NCBI RefSeq assembly: GCF_038003525.1
Contig: NZ_JBBOPI010000001.1
Coordinates: 921,001 to 985,000, forward strand
Direction: 5' to 3'
Length of the DNA stretch: 64,000 nucleotides
Source: Solibacillus sp. FSL H8-0538
GTDB taxonomy: Bacteria > Bacillota > Bacilli > Bacillales_A > Planococcaceae
In this document: positions 37,356-48,440 of the stretch, piece by piece
Layout: every line of letters begins with the position of its first letter
How positions within the stretch are numbered: position 1 is the first letter of the stretch
Notes under the pieces: model-generated
The model's database searches: none
What the model was told of the DNA's origin: nothing
What the model saw: the letters and a program-made list of their open reading frames with translations, nothing else
Translations under genes and position numbers: made by a program

Positions 37356-37898
37356 ATGCCACTATCACCTCTTGATATACATAACAAAGAGTTTACGCGT
37401 GGATTCCGCGGCTATGCCGAAGATGAGGTAAATGAATTTTTAGACCAAATCATTAAAGATTATGAAATCATTTTGCGTGAAAAGAAAGAACTTGACGAAA
37501 AAATTAAGACGATGACCGAGCAAATGAATCATTATAATTCACTAGAGGATACATTACAGCGCTCCATTATTGTCGCACAAGAGGCAGCGGATGAAGTACG
37601 ACGCAATTCTCAAAAAGAAGCGAAATTAATTGTAAAAGAATCAGAGAAGAACGCAGACCGTATTATTAATGAAGCGTTAACGAAGGCGCGTAAAGTAACA
37701 ATAGAAATTGATGAGTTAAAAAAACAATCAAAAGTTTTCCGTAATCGCTTCAAGATGCTTGTAGAAGCACAGCTGGATTTATTAAATACAGATGATTGGG
37801 ATCATTTACTGGAATATGATGTGCATTTGACTGAAATTCAAGCACATGCGCGGTCTGAAGAGGAAAACGATTCTTCAAGTGAGAGTACTACTTATTAG
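37356..37898 (+). CDS. divIVA: DivIVA, polar/septal scaffold protein
   Basis: 180 residues. N-terminal membrane-curvature-sensing domain starts LSPLDIHNKEFTRGFRGY; long coiled coils from ~30 to ~135; acidic C terminus. It marks septa and poles and positions Min proteins and, in sporulation, the chromosome anchor. AAAGGAG precedes the start. Confidence 0.95.
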   Translation: MPLSPLDIHNKEFTRGFRGYAEDEVNEFLDQIIKDYEIILREKKELDEKIKTMTEQMNHYNSLEDTLQRSIIVAQEAADEVRRNSQKEAKLIVKESEKNADRIINEALTKARKVTIEIDELKKQSKVFRNRFKMLVEAQLDLLNTDDWDHLLEYDVHLTEIQAHARSEEENDSSSESTTY

Positions 37899-37908
37899 TG
37901 GATAGTGC

Positions 37909-37938
37909 TTGACATAAACAAGGTCATTTTCATATACT
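37909..37938 (+). promoter_or_regulatory. Sigma-A promoter of ileS
   Basis: TTGACA at 37909-37914, 18-bp spacer, TATACT at 37933-37938. It lies just upstream of the T-box leader. Confidence 0.82.
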
Positions 37939-37944
37939 GATACA

Positions 37945-38257
37945 CAAGTATGAAGTTTTTATATGCAAATGAAGCAAAGACGGAGACAGTATGATTTGAA
38001 TGCGGTTTAGCGATTCGAGGACGGTGAAAGCTCGAACGAAGCAATTAAAACAGAAAATCACTCCTGAGCTAAACGACTGAACTACACTGGATTCAATTGG
38101 CGTAAAAACGTCAAGATGATTTAGTAAGTAAGTCGTTTCGTCACACGCTACGTTACAGCGTCTAAGAGGCAAAGAAGCACACGCTTTTTGCAAATTAGGG
38201 TGGTACCACGAGACATACGCTTCTCGTCCCTTTACCAGGGACGGGAAGCTTTTTTTT
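37945..38257 (+). ncRNA. T-box leader of ileS
   Basis: Long structured 5' leader in the 481-bp gap before ileS. The conserved T-box AGGGTGGTACCACG is at 38197-38210; its TGGT suits the ACCA end of tRNA-Ile. The terminator follows: GCTTCTCGTCCCT (38219-38231) with AGGGACGGGAAGC (38237-38249) and eight T. Uncharged tRNA-Ile should favour the antiterminator and ileS transcription. I did not fix the specifier codon. Confidence 0.92.
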
Positions 38258-38266
38258 ATGTAATTA

Positions 38267-38314
38267 TGTAAGGACTTCATCTCTTCCTTTTTTGGGGGAG
38301 ATATGTCTTTCTAA
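38267..38314 (+). repeat. Double-hairpin dispersed repeat, copy C (second hairpin only, diverged)
   Basis: ATGTAAGGAC, then CATCTCTTCC, loop of T, GGGGGAGATA and TGTCTTTCTAA: the linker, second stem and tail of the family, with base changes partly kept as G-T pairs. It lies between the T-box terminator and ileS. Confidence 0.6.
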
Positions 38315-38379
38315 TTTGGTTAAACGGGTAATAGTGCAGCGGTTTGCATATAGATTTCAAAAAATAGGAGGCTTTCCAA

Positions 38380-41139
38380 ATGGTAGAGTATAAAGAAACG
38401 TTATTAATGCCTAAAACGGATTTCCCGATGCGCGGTGGTTTACCGACAATGGAACCGAAAATGCAAGAGAAATGGAACGAAATGGACATCAATAAATTAG
38501 TAAATGAGCGTACAAAAGATCGCCCATCATTTATTTTACATGATGGCCCTCCTTACGCGAATGGTGATATTCATATCGGGCACGCATTAAACAAAGTAAT
38601 CAAGGATATGATCAACCGTCAAAAATCTATGACTGGTTTTCATGTACCGTATATTCCAGGCTGGGATACACATGGTTTACCAATCGAGCAAGCATTAACA
38701 AACAAAGGTGTTAAGCGTAAAGAAATGTCTGTTGCTGAGTTCCGTGAGCTTTGTGAAAAGTATGCGTACGAGCAAATTGCTAATCAAAGTTCTCAGTTCC
38801 AACGTCTAGGAGTTCGTGGTGACTGGGAAAACCCATACATCACATTAAAACCGGAATTTGAAGCACGTCAAATCGAAGTATTCGGTAAAATGGCGGAAAA
38901 AGGGTACATTTACAAAGGCTTAAAACCTGTTTATTGGTCTCCTTCTTCTGAATCGGCTTTAGCGGAAGCAGAAATAGAGTACAAAGATGTTAAGTCTGCA
39001 TCAATTTATGTAAGTTTTGCGATTAAAGATGCTAAAGGTGTCGTACCAGCGGATGCAAAATTCATCATCTGGACAACAACGCCTTGGACTTTACCCGCGA
39101 ACTTAGGGATCTCATTAAATCCTGAATTTATTTACGCGGTTACTCAAGTTGGCGAGAAAAAATTCATCGTGGCAAAAGAATTACTTGAAACAGTAGCGAA
39201 AGCGCTTGAGTGGGATAGCTATGAAGTTATCCAAGAAGTGAAAGGGCAAGAAATGGACCGCATCGTAGCAGCGCACCCATTCTATGACCGTGATTCACTT
39301 GTTATGGTTGGTGACCACGTAACGGCTGAAGCGGGTACCGGATGTGTTCATACAGCGCCTGGACACGGGGAAGATGACTATAACATTGGTAAACTTTATG
39401 ATCTACCAATTCTGTCACCAGTTGATAATCGCGGCTGCTACACAGACGAAGCACCTGGCTTTGAAGGTATTTTCTATGATGACGCTAACAAAATGGTTAC
39501 AGAAAAATTAAAAGAAGTAGATGCACTTGAAAAATTAAACTTCTTTACACACTCATACCCACATGACTGGCGTACGAAGAAGCCGGTCATTTATCGTGCA
39601 ACACCACAGTGGTTCGCGTCAATTGATGCATTCCGTGATGAGTTATTACAAGCAGTAACAGCGACAAAGTTCACGCCGGCATGGGGTGAAACGCGCCTTT
39701 ATAATATGATTCGCGACCGAGGGGACTGGGTAATTTCTCGTCAACGTGCTTGGGGTGTTCCGATTCCGATTTTCTACGCAGAAAACGGCGAGCCAATTAT
39801 TTCACCTGAAACAATCACGCATGTATCTAGTCTATTCCGTGAACATGGTTCAAACATCTGGTTCCAAAAGCCGGCAAAAGAATTACTTCCAGCAGGCTTC
39901 ACACATGCAGGAAGCCCGAACGGTGAATTCACGAAAGAAAACGACATTATGGACGTTTGGTTCGACTCAGGTTCATCTCACCAAGGAGTGCTTGTAGAAC
40001 GTGGCTTAACATACCCAGCTGACCTTTATTTAGAAGGCTCGGACCAATATCGTGGCTGGTTTAACTCATCATTAATTACATCTGTAGCAATTAACGGTTA
40101 CGCACCTTATAAAGGTCTTCTTTCTCACGGCTTTGTACTTGATGGAGACGGACGTAAAATGAGTAAATCTTTAGGGAACGTTATCATTCCTGAGAAAGTA
40201 ATGAACCAATACGGTGCAGACATCCTACGTCTATGGGTAGCATCTGTAGACTATACAGCAGACGTTCGTATCTCTATGGATATGTTAAAACAAGTATCAG
40301 AAGTATACCGTAAAATCCGTAACACATTACGCTTCTTACACGGTAACGTTGCAGACTTCAATCCTGCGACAGACCGTGTGGCATACGAAGATTTACGGGA
40401 AATGGATCAATACATGTACATGCGCCTACAAGACGTAGTGAAAACAGTGCGTACCGCATATGATCGTTACGAATTTGCAGCTGTATACCATGCAGTAAAT
40501 AACTTCGTCGCAATCGAATTATCGTCGTTCTACTTAGACATTGCGAAAGACGTTGTATACATTGAAGGTCATGACAATAAAGACCGTCGTGCAATGCAAA
40601 CAGTCATGTATGATACGTTAATGGCGTTACTAAAACTTATGACACCAATCATCCCTCATACTACGGATGAAATGTGGTCATACTTAGGTCAAGAAGAAGC
40701 ATCTGTTCAATTAACAAACTTCCCAGAAGTTGAAGAGAATGAAAATTTCGCTGACCTACGTGCGAAATGGGTAAATGTCATTGCTGTACGTGACGAAGTG
40801 TTAAAAGCGCTAGAAGAAGCACGTAACGCAAAAGTAATCGGTAAATCACTTGAAGCGAAACTTTCTGTATATGCGGATGGAGAAGTCGTGCAATTACTTA
40901 ATGATTCCAATATTAATTTTGCTCAGCTTTCAATCGTTTCTGAGTTTGTCATTGCAGGTAGCAAAGCTGACGCACCTGAACACGCATTAGTATTAGATAA
41001 AACTGCCATCGTTGTTGAAAAAGCTGACGGGGAAAAATGTGAGCGTTGCTGGTCAATTACTGAAACAGTAGGTAAAAACGAAGCGCATCCAACATTATGT
41101 ACTCGTTGTGCAGAAGTTGTTGAAAATTATTACGTATAA
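38380..41139 (+). CDS. ileS: Isoleucine--tRNA ligase
   Basis: 919 residues, usual length for the Bacillus type. Class I synthetase: HIGH signature in GDIHIGHAL near residue 66, editing domain (~190-400; [22 protein letters not shown]), KMSKS near 592-596, and a C-terminal zinc site formed by CERC and CTRC (~887-907). ATG 38380 follows AGGAGG. Controlled by the T-box upstream. Confidence 0.97.
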   Translation: MVEYKETLLMPKTDFPMRGGLPTMEPKMQEKWNEMDINKLVNERTKDRPSFILHDGPPYANGDIHIGHALNKVIKDMINRQKSMTGFHVPYIPGWDTHGLPIEQALTNKGVKRKEMSVAEFRELCEKYAYEQIANQSSQFQRLGVRGDWENPYITLKPEFEARQIEVFGKMAEKGYIYKGLKPVYWSPSSESALAEAEIEYKDVKSASIYVSFAIKDAKGVVPADAKFIIWTTTPWTLPANLGISLNPEFIYAVTQVGEKKFIVAKELLETVAKALEWDSYEVIQEVKGQEMDRIVAAHPFYDRDSLVMVGDHVTAEAGTGCVHTAPGHGEDDYNIGKLYDLPILSPVDNRGCYTDEAPGFEGIFYDDANKMVTEKLKEVDALEKLNFFTHSYPHDWRTKKPVIYRATPQWFASIDAFRDELLQAVTATKFTPAWGETRLYNMIRDRGDWVISRQRAWGVPIPIFYAENGEPIISPETITHVSSLFREHGSNIWFQKPAKELLPAGFTHAGSPNGEFTKENDIMDVWFDSGSSHQGVLVERGLTYPADLYLEGSDQYRGWFNSSLITSVAINGYAPYKGLLSHGFVLDGDGRKMSKSLGNVIIPEKVMNQYGADILRLWVASVDYTADVRISMDMLKQVSEVYRKIRNTLRFLHGNVADFNPATDRVAYEDLREMDQYMYMRLQDVVKTVRTAYDRYEFAAVYHAVNNFVAIELSSFYLDIAKDVVYIEGHDNKDRRAMQTVMYDTLMALLKLMTPIIPHTTDEMWSYLGQEEASVQLTNFPEVEENENFADLRAKWVNVIAVRDEVLKALEEARNAKVIGKSLEAKLSVYADGEVVQLLNDSNINFAQLSIVSEFVIAGSKADAPEHALVLDKTAIVVEKADGEKCERCWSITETVGKNEAHPTLCTRCAEVVENYYV

Positions 41140-41152
41140 GTAAATAAATTAG

Positions 41153-41187
41153 GCGATGTCTCGGAACTTTTCTGAGGCATCGTTTTT
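41153..41187 (+). terminator. Terminator after ileS
   Basis: GGCGATGTCTC...GAGGCATCG stem with an inner GAA/TTC pair, then five T. Confidence 0.8.
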
Positions 41188-41347
41188 ATGTTAAGGAAAT
41201 TATAAAATTGCGGCTGTAGGCAATCGTTTTTTGTCGAAAATAATTATGCTAAAATGATAATTTTCATTTCAAGTGATTATATCCCTATAAGTATGCATAC
41301 GGTTTGTGATAGAATGGGTAAGATATATCGTAAACGGGGGAACTGCT

Positions 41348-41827
41348 GTGTATAAATATTATGGATTAGCTTTGTTTGCTATACTATTAGACCAATGGAC
41401 GAAATGGGTAATAGTTAAAAATATGGAATTAGGAGAACGAATTGCGGTTTGGGATCCATGGTTAGGTATTTTATCGCATCGAAATCGCGGTGCTGCATGG
41501 GGCATGCTAGAAGGTCAAATGTGGCTATTTACCATTGTTACAGTGGGTGTCATCGTTGGGATTATTTACTTCTACCATACAGAAGCGCAAGGAAAGCCTA
41601 TGTTCCAAGTGAGCTTAATGTTACTACTAGGCGGGGCAATTGGTAACTTTATCGATCGACTTTTCCGAGGTGAAGTAGTCGATTTTATAGACGTACTTAT
41701 TCCGGGTATTAATTATCATTTCCCGATTTTTAATATTGCCGATGCAGCGTTAACAATAGCGGTGACTATGCTTTTAATTACGATTATTTTAGAAGATCAA
41801 GCAGAAAAGAAAAAGGTGAAAAAATGA
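41348..41827 (+). CDS. lspA: Lipoprotein signal peptidase LspA
   Basis: 159 residues with four membrane segments. Removes signal peptides of prolipoproteins after lipidation. The two catalytic Asp lie in NFIDRLFRGEVVDFID (~105-120) and FNIADAALT (~129-137). GTG 41348 is set by CGGGGGAA just upstream; the frame is open from 41306. TGTGATAGAAT at 41305-41315 looks like an extended -10. Confidence 0.94.
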   Translation: MYKYYGLALFAILLDQWTKWVIVKNMELGERIAVWDPWLGILSHRNRGAAWGMLEGQMWLFTIVTVGVIVGIIYFYHTEAQGKPMFQVSLMLLLGGAIGNFIDRLFRGEVVDFIDVLIPGINYHFPIFNIADAALTIAVTMLLITIILEDQAEKKKVKK

Positions 41828-42732
41828 CAGTAGTAACACATACAATCCAAGCAGAAAACGTTGGAGAACGTATTGATAAAGCATTGTCGTCTATTCAAAC
41901 AGAATGGTCGAGATCACAAATTAGTAACTGGCTTACTGAAGGCAATATCAAAGTCAATGGGAATACAGATGTAAAGCCAAAGTACAAAGTAAGAGAAGGT
42001 GACATCATTGAAGTTGATGTGCCAGAAGTTCAAGAATTAGAAATTATAGCGGAAGATTTGAATTTAGAAATCGTCTATGAAGATGCAGATGTTTTAGTTG
42101 TTAATAAACCAAAAGGAATGGTTGTACATCCCGCGCCAGGTCATGCATCAGGCACATTAGTAAATGGATTAATGCACCATTGTAAAGACTTATCAGGTAT
42201 TAACGGCGTGATGCGTCCTGGTATAGTGCATCGTATCGATAAAGATACTTCAGGCCTATTAATGGTCGCTAAAAATGACATTGCGCACGTATCATTAGTG
42301 GATCAATTAGTAAAAAAGACCGTAACACGTAAATATACAGCACTTGTACATGGTCATATCGCACATGATAAAGGGACAATTGATGCTCCAATCGGTCGTG
42401 ATGTGAAGGACCGTCAAAAGCAAGCAGTTGTTGATAACGGCAAGAACGCAATAACGCATTTCCAAGTAATGGAGCGCATGGGGAATTTTACGTTGGTAGA
42501 ATGCCGTCTTGAAACGGGTCGTACACACCAAATTCGAGTCCACATGAATTATATTGGTTACCCATTAGCTGGCGATCCAAAATACGGGCCGAAGAAAACC
42601 CTCGATTTCGATGGACAAGTACTGCATGCAGGTGTATTAGGCTTTGAGCATCCAGTTACAGGTGATTATTTAGAGTTTTCATCACCACTACCTGCAGATT
42701 TCGAACAATTGTTGTCTGAACTTCGTAATTAG
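41824..42732 (+). CDS. ylyB: RluD-family 23S rRNA pseudouridine synthase (YlyB-like)
   Basis: 302 residues: N-terminal S4 domain (~14-75: RIDKALSSIQTEWSRSQI) and a catalytic domain with HRIDKDTSGLLMVAK (~137-151), where Asp is the nucleophile. The ATG overlaps the lspA stop by 4 bp. B. subtilis has the same lspA-ylyB-pyrR order. Confidence 0.93.
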   Translation: MTVVTHTIQAENVGERIDKALSSIQTEWSRSQISNWLTEGNIKVNGNTDVKPKYKVREGDIIEVDVPEVQELEIIAEDLNLEIVYEDADVLVVNKPKGMVVHPAPGHASGTLVNGLMHHCKDLSGINGVMRPGIVHRIDKDTSGLLMVAKNDIAHVSLVDQLVKKTVTRKYTALVHGHIAHDKGTIDAPIGRDVKDRQKQAVVDNGKNAITHFQVMERMGNFTLVECRLETGRTHQIRVHMNYIGYPLAGDPKYGPKKTLDFDGQVLHAGVLGFEHPVTGDYLEFSSPLPADFEQLLSELRN

Positions 42733-42734
42733 TA

Positions 42735-42763
42735 TTGACATGTATCTTTATGGGTAATATACT
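42735..42763 (+). promoter_or_regulatory. Sigma-A promoter of the pyr operon
   Basis: TTGACA (42735-42740), 17-bp spacer, TATACT (42758-42763). Confidence 0.9.
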
Positions 42764-42784
42764 ATGAAAAGTGAAAAACTAAAT

Positions 42785-42999
42785 AACCACCTTTAATGAC
42801 AGTCCAGAGAGGCTGAGAAGGTACTTGTGAAATGTAGAAAAAATTTAAGCTGATCTGTTTACTGCGTAGATGAATGCGGTAAGTATAAGCGTATGATTTC
42901 TGTCTAGCTGATTAAAGTGAAGCGGAAACGATTTTTTCGTCATGGTCTTTTAACACTTGTATATTCAACCTCTTGAGCGGATGCTTGAGAGGTTTTTTG
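42785..42999 (+). promoter_or_regulatory. PyrR attenuator in the pyr leader
   Basis: The PyrR-binding anti-antiterminator core, AGTCCAGAGAGGCTGAGAAGG, starts at 42801 (given here in part: AGTCCAGAGAGGCTG), flanked by ACCTT/AAGGT pairing. A terminator follows: AACCTCTTGAGC (42967-42978) with GCTTGAGAGGTT (42983-42994) and six T. PyrR with UMP bound should promote termination. The remaining ~115 bp to pyrR hold a small GTCAAC/GTTGAC hairpin. Confidence 0.9.
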
Positions 43000-43072
43000 T
43001 TGTAAAAAACAAAAGTGAGTAAGCTAAGAAGGACGCTTCCCTAGGGCAAATGCATGGTCAACTTCATGTTGA

Positions 43073-43660
<588 letters not shown>

Positions 43661-43691
43661 ATCAACAATAAAGAATGCGAGGAAAATAACA

Positions 43692-44987
43692 ATGTCAAAA
43701 GCAGTTTTAGATATTAACGACAAGCCAAGTAGTGGGCAGTTGATAACGTTAAGTTTCCAGCATATGTTTGCCATGTTTGGATCAACAATTTTAGTACCAC
43801 AATTAGTAGGGTTGAGCCCAGCGATAGCCCTTTTAACGAGTGGGATTGCGACAATTATGTTTTTACTCATTACACAATTCAAAGTACCAGCTTACTTAGG
43901 CTCATCATTCGCCTTCATCGCGCCGATTTTAATTGCAACAGGCGGTGTGGATCAGGCTACTGGTGCAAATATAAATCCAGGAAATGCGATGATCGGAGCA
44001 ATGGCAGTTGGTATTGTATACGGGATCGTATCACTCCTTATTTGGAAAACAGGCTATAAATGGCTAATGCGTCTCCTACCACCGATTGTAGTAGCACCAG
44101 TCATCATCGTAATCGGATTAGGGTTATCAGGAACAGCTGTAGGAATGGCGATGAACGTAAATGGTGAATATAGCTTTTTACACTTCTCAGCAGCATTAGT
44201 CACATTGTTCTCAGCAATTATCTTCACGGTGTACTTTAAAAATATTTTAAGTGCGATGCCAATTTTAATGGGCTTAATTATCGGCTACATTTATTCTTGC
44301 ATCATCGGAATCGTGGATTTCTCAGCAGTAAAAGAAGCGTCATTTTTCGCAATGCCAGAGTTCTTAATTCCTGGTGTAGACTATGAAATCAACATCACAT
44401 TAAAAATTTTACTGGCAATGGTGCCGATCGTTATCGTAACGATTTCAGAGCATATTGGCCACCAGTTAGTTCTAGGGAAAGTTGTTAACCGTAACTACAT
44501 TAAAGATCCAGGTCTACATCGTTCAATCTTTGCAGATGGGCTTGGAACATTTGTCAGTGCATTATTAGGTGGACCTCCAAAAACAACATACGGTGAAAAT
44601 ATTGGTGTACTGGCCATTACGCGTGTGTATTCCGTATATGTAATTTTAGGGGCAGCAGTCATTGCGATTATTGTATCATTCTTCGGTCAAGCGATGGCAT
44701 TAATCTCAACAATCCCAACGGCCGTGCTTGGCGGGATTTCAATCCTGTTATTCGGGATTATCGCTTCAAGTGGTTTACGTATGTTAGTTGAAAATAATGT
44801 AGACTTCGGTAACAACCGTAATATGGTAATTGCATCAGTAATTCTAGTAGTAGGCATCGGCGGAGCAGCCTTAAGATTTTCAGAGTCATTTGCCATCGAG
44901 GGCATGGCGTTAGCCGCGATTATCGGTGTTATTTTAAACTTAGTTTTACCTGGTCGCGATACAAAAGAAGTAGACTATGACAACTAA
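43692..44987 (+). CDS. pyrP: Uracil permease PyrP (NCS2 family)
   Basis: 431 residues with 12-14 membrane segments. Uracil:proton symporter of the UraA/NCS2 family. Seen: QHMFAMFGSTILVPQL near the start, the substrate-site VTISEHIGHQLVL (~248-260) and GGPPKTTYGENIGVLAITRVYS (in parts, ~293-314). Only 31 bp separate it from pyrR, so the attenuator found here in B. subtilis is missing. Confidence 0.95.
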   Translation: MSKAVLDINDKPSSGQLITLSFQHMFAMFGSTILVPQLVGLSPAIALLTSGIATIMFLLITQFKVPAYLGSSFAFIAPILIATGGVDQATGANINPGNAMIGAMAVGIVYGIVSLLIWKTGYKWLMRLLPPIVVAPVIIVIGLGLSGTAVGMAMNVNGEYSFLHFSAALVTLFSAIIFTVYFKNILSAMPILMGLIIGYIYSCIIGIVDFSAVKEASFFAMPEFLIPGVDYEINITLKILLAMVPIVIVTISEHIGHQLVLGKVVNRNYIKDPGLHRSIFADGLGTFVSALLGGPPKTTYGENIGVLAITRVYSVYVILGAAVIAIIVSFFGQAMALISTIPTAVLGGISILLFGIIASSGLRMLVENNVDFGNNRNMVIASVILVVGIGGAALRFSESFAIEGMALAAIIGVILNLVLPGRDTKEVDYDN

Positions 44988-44995
44988 ATAGAAGT

Positions 44996-45123
44996 ACCTT
45001 TTAAAGAGTGTCCAGAGAGGCAAGCAAGGGGAATTTGAAAAGCATAAGATAGGCGAACTATAGCTATCTTTACCTTTTCACACCTTCCTTTGCCTCATTG
45101 ATGCCATCAATGAGGCTTTTCTT
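44996..45123 (+). promoter_or_regulatory. Second PyrR attenuator, between pyrP and pyrB
   Basis: GTGTCCAGAGAGGCAAGCAAGG-type PyrR site at 45008-45029 flanked by CCTT/AAGG, then the terminator GCCTCATTGATG (45092-45103) with CATCAATGAGGC (45105-45116) and a T-rich tail. Confidence 0.88.
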
Positions 45124-45185
45124 TTGAATGGTTTTCCCAGTCAAAAGAGGTGGATTTAAAAATGCATGACAATCGGAGGCGCGTT

Positions 45186-46064
45186 ATGAAAAACTTACTT
45201 TCAATGGAACATTTATCGAATGAAGAAATTTTACACATCTTAGACCGAGCAAGAGATTTTGAAAATGGCGGAAAACCTCAATTATCGCGCTCATACAACA
45301 TTGCAAACTTATTTTTTGAACCGAGCACACGTACAAAAACAAGCTTTGAGATGGCGGAACGTCGTGTCGGTTGTACTGTTATTCCTTTTGATGCAAGTTT
45401 CTCAAGTGCAGTAAAGGGTGAAACGATGTACGACACAGTAAAAACGCTTGAAATGATTGGTATGGATGCAGTTGTGATTCGTGCAAAGGAAGATGAATAC
45501 TACAACGAGCTTTTAGAAGGCATCAACGTAGCAGTCATTAACGCAGGCGATGGCGCAGGTCAGCACCCGTCACAATCATTACTTGATTTATACACGATTC
45601 AAAAAGAGTTTGGCACATTTGAAGGATTGAATGTCACGATTGTAGGGGATGTCTCACATAGCCGTGTAGCAAAATCAAATGCCACAGCACTTACTCGATT
45701 AGGGGCAAATGTTCGATTCCTCTGCCCAAAGGAATGGGCAGGCGAGTTTGAAGCGTTCCACTCTTGGGATGAAGTACTTGAAGATAGCGATGTAGTCATG
45801 CTGCTACGTATTCAACATGAACGTCATTCTGTAAGTAAAAGCTTCTCAAAAGAAAGCTATCATGAGCAGTATGGATTAACAGTTGAGCGAGAGAACAGGA
45901 TGAAGCCTGATGCCATCATTATGCATCCAGCTCCAGTGAACCGTGACGTTGAAATTACGGATGAGTTAGTCGAATGTGAACGATCACGTATTTTTGAACA
46001 AGTGCGAAACGGTGTATTTGCACGTATGGCCATTGTAGAAACGATTTTGAAGGAGAGACCATAA
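45186..46064 (+). CDS. pyrB: Aspartate carbamoyltransferase catalytic chain
   Basis: 292 residues. Makes carbamoyl-aspartate. Carbamoyl-phosphate loop [13 protein letters not shown] (~45-57), [10 protein letters not shown] (~120-129), and [10 protein letters not shown] with late [15 protein letters not shown] 45186 follows CGGAGGCG; an upstream GTG 45150 has no better site. No regulatory chain (pyrI), as usual in Bacillales. Confidence 0.95.
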   Translation: MKNLLSMEHLSNEEILHILDRARDFENGGKPQLSRSYNIANLFFEPSTRTKTSFEMAERRVGCTVIPFDASFSSAVKGETMYDTVKTLEMIGMDAVVIRAKEDEYYNELLEGINVAVINAGDGAGQHPSQSLLDLYTIQKEFGTFEGLNVTIVGDVSHSRVAKSNATALTRLGANVRFLCPKEWAGEFEAFHSWDEVLEDSDVVMLLRIQHERHSVSKSFSKESYHEQYGLTVERENRMKPDAIIMHPAPVNRDVEITDELVECERSRIFEQVRNGVFARMAIVETILKERP

Positions 46065-46065
46065 C

Positions 46066-47340
46066 ATGACAAAAGTTATTCAAAACGTACAACTATTAAC
46101 TGAACAAGGCGAGTTAGTAACAACTTCTTTGACAATCGAAGACGGGAAAATTGCTAGCGTTGGTGGTGACATTCCAGCCGGTGCGGAAATTATTGAAGGG
46201 AACGGCCATTTTATCTCACCGGGTTTTGTCGATGTACATACACATCTGCGTGAACCAGGATTTGAGCATAAAGAAACAATTGCAACAGGTTCAGCATCTG
46301 CTGCAAAGGGTGGTTTTACAACGATTTGTGCAATGCCGAATACGAAGCCAGTTCCAGATTCGGTAGAAAACATGCAACTTATTAATGGCTTAATTAAAGA
46401 AAGTGCTGTAATTCGCGTTTTACCATATGGCTCACTTACGAAAGATATTTCTGGTGAGGTACGTACAAATATCGAAGAACTTAAAGCAAACGGAGCAGTG
46501 GCATTTTCGGATGACGGTGTTGGGATTCAATTATCATCAACAATGTATGAGCAAATGAAAGAAGCGGCGCAACATAATATGGTCGTTGTGGCGCACTGTG
46601 AAGATAACTCACTAATTTATGATGGCGTTATGCATGAAGGAAAACGCAATCTGGAGCTTGGCTTACCGGGGATTCCATCAATTTGTGAATCGGTACAAAT
46701 TGCACGTGACGTATTACTAGCGGAAGCAGCAGGTGCGCGCTACCATGTTTGTCATGTTTCATCAAAAGAATCAGTGCGTGCTGTCCGTGATGCAAAAGCA
46801 GCGGGCATTCGTGTAACAGCTGAAGTTTGTCCACACCATCTACTACTTGAAGAAATGGATATTCCTTCAGATGATGCCAACTGGAAGATGAACCCGCCAT
46901 TACGTGCAGCAGACGACAAAGACTCATTACATGCGGCACTACTTGACGGCACAATTGACTGTATCGCGACAGATCATGCACCTCATACAACAGAAGAAAA
47001 ATGCTGTGGTATGGTGGGCGCTCCGTTCGGTATTGTAGGCTTTGAAACAGCTTTCCCGTTACTTTATACAAAATTCGTTGAAACAGGTAAATGGACGCTA
47101 AAACAATTAGTCGACTGGATGAGCGTAAAAGCAGCAGAAATTTTTGAACTTCCATATGGCAAAATTGAAGTAGGGTGTTCTGCGGATCTGGTTTTAATTG
47201 ACTTAAATAAAGAGCAAGCGATCGATGCAGAAGGTTTTGTGTCAAAAGGACGTAATACACCATTTAACGGTTGGGTAGCAAAAGGCTGGCCGGTCATGAC
47301 AATTTTTGAAGGCAACATTGTATATCAGGAGGCGGAATAA
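46066..47340 (+). CDS. pyrC: Dihydroorotase
   Basis: 424 residues. Closes carbamoyl-aspartate to dihydroorotate. Zinc-binding HTHLREPG (~59-66), H of HCED (~178), H of CHVSS (~231), and [10 protein letters not shown] (~304) are present. Follows pyrB by 1 bp with AAGGAGAG upstream; its stop overlaps carA by one base. Confidence 0.95.
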   Translation: MTKVIQNVQLLTEQGELVTTSLTIEDGKIASVGGDIPAGAEIIEGNGHFISPGFVDVHTHLREPGFEHKETIATGSASAAKGGFTTICAMPNTKPVPDSVENMQLINGLIKESAVIRVLPYGSLTKDISGEVRTNIEELKANGAVAFSDDGVGIQLSSTMYEQMKEAAQHNMVVVAHCEDNSLIYDGVMHEGKRNLELGLPGIPSICESVQIARDVLLAEAAGARYHVCHVSSKESVRAVRDAKAAGIRVTAEVCPHHLLLEEMDIPSDDANWKMNPPLRAADDKDSLHAALLDGTIDCIATDHAPHTTEEKCCGMVGAPFGIVGFETAFPLLYTKFVETGKWTLKQLVDWMSVKAAEIFELPYGKIEVGCSADLVLIDLNKEQAIDAEGFVSKGRNTPFNGWVAKGWPVMTIFEGNIVYQEAE

Positions 47341-48440
47341 TGAAAAAACGTTTATTAATTTTAGAAGACGGCACAGTGTTTCACGGTACAGCATTTGGTA
47401 GCGATGAAGCTTCGCAAGGTGAGGTTGTATTTACAACAGGGATGACAGGTTACCAAGAAACATTATCTGACCCTTCATTTTACGGACAAATCGTAACATT
47501 AACATACCCTTTAATTGGGAACTACGGAATTAACCGTGATGACTTCGAAGCGATTTCACCAGCAATTCGTGGCTTCGTAGTACGCGAGCTATGTGATCAA
47601 CCATCAAATTTCCGTTGTGATATGACGTTAAATGACTATTTAACATCGAAAAACATTCCTGGTATTGAGGGAATCGATACACGTAAATTAACGCGTATTA
47701 TTCGTACACAAGGTGCGGTTCGCGCAATTCTTACTGAAGCGGATGCAGAAGTAAAAGTAGACGAAATCGTAGCACAGCTTCAAGCAACACCGTTAATTAC
47801 GCATCATGTAAAAGAGGTTTCACCAAAAGCTGCGTATCCATCACCAGGTCGTGGTAAACGCGTTGTGTTAATCGACTACGGTATGAAGCATGGTATTTTG
47901 CGTGAGCTAAACAAACGTGACTGTGATGTAGTCGTTGTTCCATATAACACACCGGCTGAAGAGGTGCTGGCTTGGCATCCAGACGGCATTATGTTATCAA
48001 ATGGCCCTGGTAACCCAGCGGACGTAACAGAAGCAATCGACACGCTTCGCAACCTAATTGGTAAAGTCCCAATCTTCGGTATTTGCTTAGGGCATCAACT
48101 ATTTGCACTAGCAAGCGGCGCAACAAGCTTTAAATTACCATTCGGTCACCGCGGAGCGAACCACCCAGTTAAAGATTTACGCACAGGTCGTACGGAGTTA
48201 ACTTCACAAAACCACGGTTATGCAATTGACGAAGCGTCACTTGCAGGCACAGACCTTGAAGTAACACATTTAGCATTAAATGACGGAACAGTTGAAGGCT
48301 TACGCCATAAAGTACACCCGGTATTTACAGTACAATATCACCCAGAAGCATCACCGGGACCAGAAGATTCAAACCACTTATTTGATGAATTTATTGAGTT
48401 AATGGAGCAAGAAGCAGGGAAGGGGAAACAACATGCCTAA
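47340..48440 (+). CDS. carA: Carbamoyl-phosphate synthase small chain (glutaminase)
   Basis: 366 residues (PyrAA type). Hydrolyses glutamine for the large chain. N-terminal [16 protein letters not shown]; class I amidotransferase with nucleophile Cys in FGICLGHQ (~243) and the HPEAS triad segment (~332). Overlaps carB by 8 bp. Confidence 0.96.
   Translation: MKKRLLILEDGTVFHGTAFGSDEASQGEVVFTTGMTGYQETLSDPSFYGQIVTLTYPLIGNYGINRDDFEAISPAIRGFVVRELCDQPSNFRCDMTLNDYLTSKNIPGIEGIDTRKLTRIIRTQGAVRAILTEADAEVKVDEIVAQLQATPLITHHVKEVSPKAAYPSPGRGKRVVLIDYGMKHGILRELNKRDCDVVVVPYNTPAEEVLAWHPDGIMLSNGPGNPADVTEAIDTLRNLIGKVPIFGICLGHQLFALASGATSFKLPFGHRGANHPVKDLRTGRTELTSQNHGYAIDEASLAGTDLEVTHLALNDGTVEGLRHKVHPVFTVQYHPEASPGPEDSNHLFDEFIELMEQEAGKGKQHA

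Noticed and set aside
46628-47263. 211-codon minus-strand frame inside pyrC
   Set aside because: Entirely antisense to conserved dihydroorotase codons, rich in Leu, His and Ser as such shadows are.
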